From the NCBI GenBank assembly GCA_015658495.1, contig DQOT01000149.1, positions 1 through 12,242 of the forward strand: DNA of 12,242 nucleotides, written 5' to 3'. Under the pieces are notes generated by a model. The model was given only the letters and a program-made list of their open reading frames with translations. It did not search any database and had not been told where the DNA came from. Positions 6,954 through 12,242 of this stretch are shown here, one piece after another. The translations under genes and the position numbers were made by a program. The DNA comes from Fidelibacterota bacterium. Its GTDB lineage: Bacteria; Fidelibacterota; Marinisomatia; Marinisomatales; UBA1611. The stretch's first letter is position 1, and each line of letters starts with the position of its first letter.

Positions 6954-8366
6954 TTAAGCCAATTTAAAAACGGATAAATAATTTGTTGTTCCCGGCATAC
7001 CCACAGGTACACCACCTGTGATTACATATTTTTGCCCTTCGTTCAGAATTTCTTCACGTAATAAAATTCCATTGGCCACATTTTGAATTTCATCCGATGA
7101 ATTATATTCCTTAACCACAAAAGGCGTGATTCCCCACACAATTGAAAGTTGTCGGCAGATCTCTTCAATGGGCGTCATGGCAATGATCTGTGCCGCCGGC
7201 CGATATCGTGACACCATCCTGGCAGTACTGCCGCTATGTGTCATTGTGATTAAAATTTTAATATTTTGATCATAAGCTACCGAACATGCGGCGTGACTGA
7301 TCGCTTGTGCAGTGTTGAGATGTCTTTTTCCCCGTGCGATATAATGATCCTGATAATTAATGGCTGATTCTGTTTCCTCAATGACACGGTTTAACACTTC
7401 AATGACTTTTTCCGGGAATTCGCCCATGGCTGTTTCACCCGTGACCATCAGCGCATCGGCGCCATCTAAAATTGCATTGGCGATATCACTTACTTCTGCA
7501 CGGGTTGGAACGGGACGCTTGGTCATGGAATCTAAGATTTGAGTAGCAATAACGACGGGCTTCCCAGCTTTAGTGGATTTTTCAATCACTTTTTTTTGAA
7601 TCAATGGCACACGCTCAAGGGGGAGTTCCACGCCCAGATCTCCCCGGGCCACCATGACTGCATCAAAGGCATCAATGATGCCATCCATATTTTGAACTGC
7701 TTCCCATTTTTCAATTTTTGCCATAATAGGAACAGCATAACCGATATCCCGCACGCGGGAACGCACCAAGTCATAATCGTGTGGTGATTGAACAAAAGAA
7801 AGGGCCAGCCAATCTGCGCCATGCTTCAATGCCAATTCAAGATCCTGCTCATCTTGTTCCGTTAAACTGGGGACATCCAATGCCACACCGGGGAAATTTA
7901 CTCCTTTTCGATTTTCAACAATTCCTGATGTAATTGTTTTGCATTCCAATGTGGAATTTGAAACATGTTTTACAACTTCCAGTGCTATGCGGCCATCGTT
8001 AATCAGGATCTGTGCGCCCGCATCAACTTTTTGGAATTTTACACCTTTAGAAACCGGAATTACATTGTCACCCATCTCCTCATTACTGATTGTAACAAGA
8101 TCCCCCTCATTTAATTCATAGGAGTTTGCAAGCCCACTCACCCGGATCTTGGGTCCTGCAAGGTCTCCCAAAATTGCGGGGCGACCTCCGGAAGAAAGAC
8201 TGATAGATTGGATCATATTAAAATAGTATTTTTTATCTTCTGTGGTTCCGTGAGACAGGTTTACCCGAAAGCAATTCACACCTTGATCGACGAGTGATTG
8301 GAGCATTTCCGGCGTTGAACAACTGGGTCCCACTGTAGCAATTATTTTTGTACGATTTATTTCCAT
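6954..8366 (-). CDS. pyk: Pyruvate kinase
   Basis: This cytoplasmic enzyme catalyses the last step of glycolysis, phosphoenolpyruvate plus ADP to pyruvate plus ATP. It is 470 residues, the normal length for bacterial pyruvate kinase without an added PEP-utiliser domain. Landmarks in order: TKIIATVGPS (6-15), FRVNLSHG with Arg34, Asn36, Ser38 and His39 (33-40), GDLAGPKIRVSG (67-78), the B domain (about 79-160), MAKIEKWEAV with catalytic Lys217 and metal ligand Glu219, ARGDLGVELP with Asp243, VIATQILDSM with Thr275, and MVTGETAMGEFP (307-318). The C-terminal regulatory domain runs from about 350, including HSGSTARMVSRYRP. Lys73 and Leu69 occupy positions that are Glu and Thr in potassium-dependent enzymes, so activity is predicted to be potassium-independent. 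It starts 42 bases from the divergent phosphodiesterase gene and heads the cluster leading into the endonuclease gene. Confidence 0.97.
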   Translation of the reverse strand: MEINRTKIIATVGPSCSTPEMLQSLVDQGVNCFRVNLSHGTTEDKKYYFNMIQSISLSSGGRPAILGDLAGPKIRVSGLANSYELNEGDLVTISNEEMGDNVIPVSKGVKFQKVDAGAQILINDGRIALEVVKHVSNSTLECKTITSGIVENRKGVNFPGVALDVPSLTEQDEQDLELALKHGADWLALSFVQSPHDYDLVRSRVRDIGYAVPIMAKIEKWEAVQNMDGIIDAFDAVMVARGDLGVELPLERVPLIQKKVIEKSTKAGKPVVIATQILDSMTKRPVPTRAEVSDIANAILDGADALMVTGETAMGEFPEKVIEVLNRVIEETESAINYQDHYIARGKRHLNTAQAISHAACSVAYDQNIKILITMTHSGSTARMVSRYRPAAQIIAMTPIEEICRQLSIVWGITPFVVKEYNSSDEIQNVANGILLREEILNEGQKYVITGGVPVGMPGTTNYLSVFKLA

Positions 8367-8408
8367 GGGTTAAATTACCTGCATTCATTATCGTTTTACA
8401 CTTATTCT
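8367..8408. promoter_or_regulatory. Short divergent intergenic region between pyk and the phosphodiesterase
   Basis: Only 42 bases separate the divergent starts at 8366 (minus) and 8409 (plus), so the two promoters must overlap each other or the coding regions. I cannot identify clear -35/-10 boxes, and neither start has a well-spaced Shine-Dalgarno. An AGG on the minus strand lies 12 or so bases before the pyk ATG. Confidence 0.3.
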
Positions 8409-9725
8409 ATGAGACATTTTATTTCGATATTATTTCTTTTATGCTTGATCTCCTGCAGTGGCCCAACGGGATATTGGTCCGACCCCAGGGTGATCCTTAT
8501 TTCCATTGATGGACTCCGCAGTGATATTGTAAACAACCCCGCTTTTGCAGAAAATCATCCGTTTTTGGCGCGCCTGATGGCAGAGGGAGAATATTGCGTC
8601 AATGTGCAAACAGTGTTCCCTTCCCTAACTTACCCATCTCACACTTCCATGATCACCGGTGTCATGCCTGATAAACACGGCATTGTAAACAATCGGCCCT
8701 TTATACCAGAGAAAAATTTTGTGGATTGGTATTGGTACGCAGATTCCATCAAAGTACCCACCCTCATCACAAAAGCAAAGCAGAAAGGGCTGGTCACATT
8801 GGGTGTAAGTTGGCCCGTCACGGTTGGCGCAGAGATGGACTGGATGCTGCCGGAGATCAAATCTGTAACGGATACAATCTCCACGGTGGACTTGGCTCGG
8901 AAACATGACCGTCCGGAGACATTTTTGGAATCGGCCAAGATTCGTGGGGCAGTGCCTGAAGACGGCAATCCATCAGGATATAACAGGGACCTTTTGCTTC
9001 ACGAGATCTTTATGGATGCGTTTTTCCGGAAAGCACCTCATTTGAGTTTATACCACATGATCGAGACCGATTTGATCCAACATGAATTTGGGGGGAAATC
9101 AGATGAAGCAAAGGATGCATTCATGTTCATGGATTCGCTGGTTGGAAATATCATGGCATTTTTAGATGAAAATAAATTGTGGGAGACCACGACACTGATG
9201 ATCGCGGGGGACCACGGATTTCGTGATTATGAAAAACAGGTCAATATAAATCGCTTATTTGAAAAAGAGGGCTGGCTCACTTTAAAAAATGGTTTTATTT
9301 CTGATTGGAAAGTGGTTTGCCTGGGGTCCGGCGGGTCTGGTTTTGTGCGGTTAAAATATCCTGCTGACAGGGACTTTAAGAAAAAGGTTCGCTTACTGTT
9401 GTCTAAACAAGAAGCTTTTGAAGTTTTGGAACAACGCCATATGAGAGGCACGCTTTGGGCGCCAGAAAAAACAGATTTTGTTTTATTGGCTAATAAGGGA
9501 TTCGGGTTTGTGCGCAGTACTGAGGAACCCTATATCACGGACAGGGCCGGTGGATCTCATGGCGGTGATCCAAGACATAAAATTTTAAAAACAGGCTATA
9601 TCGCTGCAGGTCGCGGCATAGAAAAAGGTGTGATTGATTCCATGTCCGTTACAGATATAGCATTTAAAATATCTGATTTGCTTGGACTTGAATTAGAAAA
9701 TTCTGTTGTCATGAAAGACAGATAA
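8409..9725 (+). CDS. Lipoprotein type I phosphodiesterase / nucleotide pyrophosphatase
   Basis: This 438-residue member of the alkaline phosphatase superfamily (Phosphodiest, ENPP-like) hydrolyses phosphodiester or pyrophosphate bonds, typically in nucleotides or lipid headgroups, using two zinc ions. The N-terminus MRHFISILFLLCLISC is a lipoprotein signal peptide (lipidation at Cys16), so the enzyme should be membrane-anchored outside the cytoplasm. Visible active-site elements are ILISIDGLRSD with metal ligand Asp34, FPSLTYPSHTSMITG with the candidate nucleophile Thr74, IETDLIQHEFG with Asp221 and His225, MIAGDHGF with Asp268-His269, and GGSHGGDP with His384. All expected metal ligands are present, so the enzyme looks intact. 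Substrate cannot be read from the sequence. It diverges from pyk and converges with apaG. Confidence 0.9.
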   Translation: MRHFISILFLLCLISCSGPTGYWSDPRVILISIDGLRSDIVNNPAFAENHPFLARLMAEGEYCVNVQTVFPSLTYPSHTSMITGVMPDKHGIVNNRPFIPEKNFVDWYWYADSIKVPTLITKAKQKGLVTLGVSWPVTVGAEMDWMLPEIKSVTDTISTVDLARKHDRPETFLESAKIRGAVPEDGNPSGYNRDLLLHEIFMDAFFRKAPHLSLYHMIETDLIQHEFGGKSDEAKDAFMFMDSLVGNIMAFLDENKLWETTTLMIAGDHGFRDYEKQVNINRLFEKEGWLTLKNGFISDWKVVCLGSGGSGFVRLKYPADRDFKKKVRLLLSKQEAFEVLEQRHMRGTLWAPEKTDFVLLANKGFGFVRSTEEPYITDRAGGSHGGDPRHKILKTGYIAAGRGIEKGVIDSMSVTDIAFKISDLLGLELENSVVMKDR

Positions 9726-9729
9726 AAAG

Positions 9730-9869
9730 TTGTCATTCCAGACGATGTGGAATACAGCAATTGCATGGGTTTTTAATGATCCTTAATCGAATCTTAGTTT
9801 GCGAGCGGAATGAAATGGGGCACCTACCGGCCATACCGGGGTTCGGGAGCAGGCTAACCGGAATGACAA
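9730..9869. repeat. 140-bp intergenic element with 10-bp terminal inverted repeats
   Basis: TTGTCATTCC (9730-9739) and GGAATGACAA (9860-9869) are perfect inverted copies bounding 120 bases of non-coding sequence. The interior includes GAGCGGAATGAAATGGGGC and a CCGG-rich patch near 9830-9845. The termini resemble the GTCATTCC...GGAATGAC ends of interspersed repeats common in FCB genomes. The element starts four bases after the phosphodiesterase stop and ends six bases before the apaG stop, filling the convergent gap. It could be a degenerate MITE/REP-like repeat, a bidirectional terminator, or both. No target-site duplication is obvious. Confidence 0.5.
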
Positions 9870-9875
9870 AACAAA

Positions 9876-10247
9876 CTAATTTAAAACTTGTGGTGCCACC
9901 AATCGAAATGGCTTGATCTCCACATCAAATTCCCGTCCTGCTTCATCTATCATCCGATAGGTCCCTTCCATAAACCCCATGGGTGTGGGCAGCGGGCAAA
10001 AACTGGTGTATTCAAAGGATTCCCCGGGAGCAAGTTTTGGCTGTTGTCCAATCACGCCGGGACCATGGACGTCTTCGGTGTTTCCCTGTCCATCGGTGAT
10101 ATGCCAATAGCGGCTTAAAAGTTGAGCTGGATTATTACCCTTATTAGAGATTGTGATATGATAGGCGAAAAAATGATAGGGCCGAACGGGGTCAGATTTT
10201 TCAGGAATATATTGTGGTTTAACAGTAATCTCAATGGTATTATCCAT
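9876..10247 (-). CDS. apaG: ApaG-domain protein
   Basis: This 123-residue protein matches the full length of the ApaG family, a small fibronectin type III-like beta-sandwich domain found alone in bacteria and fused to F-box proteins in eukaryotes. Diagnostic sequence is RYWHITDGQGNTEDVHGPGV (66-85), then GQQPKLAPGESFEYTSFCPL and TPMGFMEGTYRM, with the glycine-rich HGPGVIGQQP loop conserved. The N-terminal EITVKPQYIPEKSDP and the HFFAYHITISNKG strand also fit. The biochemical role is not settled; links to Co2+/Mg2+ efflux and diadenosine tetraphosphate metabolism come from the enterobacterial apaGH operon. Here the gene is single, with no apaH or rsmA beside it, and it diverges from the M28 peptidase gene. 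Confidence 0.95.
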   Translation of the reverse strand: MDNTIEITVKPQYIPEKSDPVRPYHFFAYHITISNKGNNPAQLLSRYWHITDGQGNTEDVHGPGVIGQQPKLAPGESFEYTSFCPLPTPMGFMEGTYRMIDEAGREFDVEIKPFRLVAPQVLN

Positions 10248-10309
10248 AGGATAAAATTAATTCCTTTATCTTTGCCATCCGATTTATTCCCTATAAATTT
10301 TAATTCGTT
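10248..10309. promoter_or_regulatory. Divergent intergenic region between apaG and the M28 peptidase
   Basis: These 62 AT-rich bases lie between the divergent starts at 10247 and 10310 and should hold both promoters. On the minus strand AAAGGAA occurs but is about 14 bases from the apaG start, farther than usual. No distinct promoter boxes are claimed. Confidence 0.3.
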
Positions 10310-12124
10310 ATGAATGAATACACCCGTTCACTTTACGTCTATATATTAATTGCTTTTCTCGGGCTTGCTATGATCCTGATGAAAAAAAGCGAGACACTTC
10401 GATTCGGCTCTTCTGTGGAAATCACCGAGAACGAGATAATGGATCACATCCGGTATTTATCCCATGAAGACAGGGCTGGCCGTTTTCCCGGCACCCGGGA
10501 ATCAAAGGATGTGATCTCTTATTTAATTCGTCATTTCAAATCCTATGGTGTAAAGCCGGGCGGAGAAAATGGATCGTATGTCCAACCGTTCAATATCACG
10601 GACGGGATTGAATTGGGTGCTAATAATTCAATGACAATGGGCGATACCTCTCTCACAATTCATAGCGATTATATTCCACTTTGGTTTTCGGGGAATGATT
10701 CTGTTTCTGCGTCAGCTGTGTTCGCCGGATATGGATTTACCATCGATGAAAAAGAATTAAAATGGAATGATTATGCAGACTTGGATGTGAGCGGGAAATG
10801 GGTCATAATGATGCGCCACAGCCCGGAGAGAAATAACCAACATTCTTTATATACATCCCATTCCGGTCTCCACAAAAAAATGCTGGTTGCTCGGGATAAT
10901 GGCGCCGTGGGTGTGATTTTTGTATCCCAAGTTGAAGACACTGATCTTTATCCATTGAGATACATTTCCGGGTACAAGAATGCCGGCATTCCTGCGATCC
11001 ATCTTTCAAATGAAATGGCGGATCACCTTTTTAAAACAGTGGGTTGGTCTCGTGAAACAATCCAGGAAACCATGAATCGATCTCTGGGGCCAATCACTTT
11101 TAATTTAACCGCTGTGACTATCAATGCATCCGTGGAATTGATCCCTATTCAAATGAGGGCTGCCAATGTGGTGGGGCTCATCCAAAGCGGACATCGGAAA
11201 TACAGAAATGAATATGTTGTTATTGGCGCACACTTTGATCACGTTGGGATGGGAGGTCCCGGAACCGGCTCTCGAAAACCAGATACGCTTGGTATCCACC
11301 CCGGTGCGGATGACAACGCATCGGGCACTGCGGGACTATTGGAAATTGCCCAAAAACTGTCATCCCAAAAAAGCCGGTTGAAACGAAGCGTATTATTTAT
11401 TGGGTTTGATGCTGAAGAAAAAGGCCTTTTAGGTGCAAAATATTTTGCTGATCACCCAACAGTTGATCTAGAAAATATCGTAGCCATGCTGAACATGGAT
11501 ATGGTCGGCCGGATGGAAGATTCCTTCGCAACTGTGGGAGGCGTTGGAACGTCACCCATGTTTAAGCCTCTTCTAGATAGCTTATCAAGAAACAGGGGGT
11601 TTAATTTGAACATGACTCTGCCGGGATTTGGACCCAGCGATCACGCTGCTTTTTATGCAAAAGATATTCCCGTTCTATTCTTTTTTTCCGGATTTCACAG
11701 CGAATATCACACCCCGGAAGACACATGGAGGCTCATTAACCTAAAAGGTGAAAAAGATTTTTTAGATCTCGTGTATGATGTCGTATTTCACTTGGCACAT
11801 GTATCTGAAAGACCCGTATTTGTTGAAGCGGGTCCAAAACAAGGACCGATGAGACGGAACGACCGGTTCAAGGTCACATTTGGAATCGTGCCATCCTATG
11901 GAAGCACAAAGGAAGGATTGGAAGTAGATGCCATTTCAAGGCCGGATGGACCGGCAGTAAAGGCGGGCATCCAGAAAGGAGATGTGATTAAAATCATCAA
12001 TGGCAAACCCATTAAGGATATTTATGAATTCATGGATCGACTTGGTGAACTGGAGCCGGGAATGACCATTCCTGTTTTGATTGACCGGGATGGAAAAGAG
12101 ATGGAGTTGTCAGTTTCGTTTTAA
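10310..12124 (+). CDS. Membrane-anchored M28 metallopeptidase with PA and PDZ domains
   Basis: This 604-residue exported di-zinc aminopeptidase belongs to family M28. Residues 8-24 are hydrophobic and followed by KK, acting as an uncleaved anchor or signal peptide. Residues about 38-95 resemble the N-terminal part of M28 enzymes (HIRYLSHEDRAGRFPGT). A PA insert lies at about 130-245 (GKWVIMMRH, NGAVGVIFV, GIPAIHLS). The catalytic domain (about 285-495) has the full ligand set: AHFDH with His308, GADDNASG with Asp335, FDAEEKG with general base Glu369 and ligand Glu370, NMDMVG with Asp397, and HSEYHTPED with His467. A PDZ domain closes the protein (about 525-604, DGPAVKAGIQKGDVIKIING), probably binding peptide C-termini or regulating access. 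Cleaved residue preference is unknown. No Shine-Dalgarno is obvious before the start. Confidence 0.93.
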   Translation: MNEYTRSLYVYILIAFLGLAMILMKKSETLRFGSSVEITENEIMDHIRYLSHEDRAGRFPGTRESKDVISYLIRHFKSYGVKPGGENGSYVQPFNITDGIELGANNSMTMGDTSLTIHSDYIPLWFSGNDSVSASAVFAGYGFTIDEKELKWNDYADLDVSGKWVIMMRHSPERNNQHSLYTSHSGLHKKMLVARDNGAVGVIFVSQVEDTDLYPLRYISGYKNAGIPAIHLSNEMADHLFKTVGWSRETIQETMNRSLGPITFNLTAVTINASVELIPIQMRAANVVGLIQSGHRKYRNEYVVIGAHFDHVGMGGPGTGSRKPDTLGIHPGADDNASGTAGLLEIAQKLSSQKSRLKRSVLFIGFDAEEKGLLGAKYFADHPTVDLENIVAMLNMDMVGRMEDSFATVGGVGTSPMFKPLLDSLSRNRGFNLNMTLPGFGPSDHAAFYAKDIPVLFFFSGFHSEYHTPEDTWRLINLKGEKDFLDLVYDVVFHLAHVSERPVFVEAGPKQGPMRRNDRFKVTFGIVPSYGSTKEGLEVDAISRPDGPAVKAGIQKGDVIKIINGKPIKDIYEFMDRLGELEPGMTIPVLIDRDGKEMELSVSF

Positions 12125-12242
12125 TTGTGTTTAAACGTTCAAAAGAATGGTGACGAAATCGATTACCGGGATATGATTATTCCTGTGCCGGATATTATTT
12201 TATAACCATTTGTACCCAAAACATGATTCCGTTTTTTGGAAC

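Noticed and set aside
6926..7015. Upstream in-frame start for the endonuclease
   Set aside because: It would overlap pyk by about 60 bases and place 30 residues before the signal peptide. The ATG at 6925 has a good ribosome-binding site.
12163..12240. Open minus-strand frame of 25 codons at the right edge (ending GTGIIISR then TAA)
   Set aside because: It could be the tail of a gene beyond the edge, but it is too short and shows no domain, so it is not listed as a gene.
12223..12242. ATG at the right edge reading MIPFFG
   Set aside because: No Shine-Dalgarno and only six complete codons, so a gene start cannot be supported.
1..12242. CRISPR arrays, tRNA or rRNA genes, transposases, phage genes, toxin-antitoxin or defence systems
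   Set aside because: I looked for spaced direct repeats, cloverleaf-like segments and family motifs on both strands and saw none. The gene content is metabolic and envelope-related.

Overview
The window looks like chromosomal DNA of a free-living, probably marine, member of the FCB superphylum. Candidatus Neomarinimicrobiota (SAR406) or a nearby lineage is my best guess. Three things point there: moderate, slightly AT-rich composition; several lipoproteins and exported proteins; and two secreted proteins that end in a type IX-like C-terminal sorting domain (YPNPFNPTTTI or YPNPFNTTTTI, then a beta-rich tail ending in Lys). This placement is inferred from protein style, because no rRNA or marker phylogeny is available here. 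Shine-Dalgarno motifs are clear at only some genes.

Layout. A truncated TIP30/HTATIP2-like Rossmann protein (minus strand, running off the left edge) diverges from an NhaC-family antiporter that carries an extra exported N-terminal domain (299-2167, plus). A small lipoprotein with MORN-like repeats follows on the plus strand (2265-2774). It converges on a minus-strand cluster that reads, in transcription order: pyruvate kinase (8366-6954), a secreted endonuclease I with two PKD/Ig-like repeats and a sorting tail (6925-5249), a secreted YHYH-domain protein with a sorting tail (about 5132-3885), and a second YHYH protein that is instead a lipoprotein (3829-2951). Divergent from pyruvate kinase is a lipoprotein phosphodiesterase/nucleotide pyrophosphatase of the alkaline phosphatase superfamily (8409-9725, plus). 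It converges with apaG (10247-9876, minus). The 150-base gap between them is almost filled by a 140-bp element with perfect 10-bp terminal inverted repeats. A membrane-anchored M28 metallopeptidase with PA and PDZ domains (10310-12124, plus) diverges from apaG. The last 118 bases hold no gene I can support.

How the genes may work together. Most products act in the envelope or outside the cell. The secreted nuclease and the lipoprotein phosphodiesterase could act in sequence on extracellular nucleic acids, and the M28 peptidase on peptides, which would suit a scavenging lifestyle. The two YHYH proteins are close tandem paralogs delivered by two different routes, and their function is unknown. 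Pyruvate kinase is the only central-metabolism enzyme; its residues predict a potassium-independent form. I found no CRISPR array, transposase, phage gene, tRNA or rRNA. No obvious new defence or mobile system is present. The most unusual points are the apparent ACG start codon of the first YHYH gene, the YHYH pair itself, and the inverted-repeat element.
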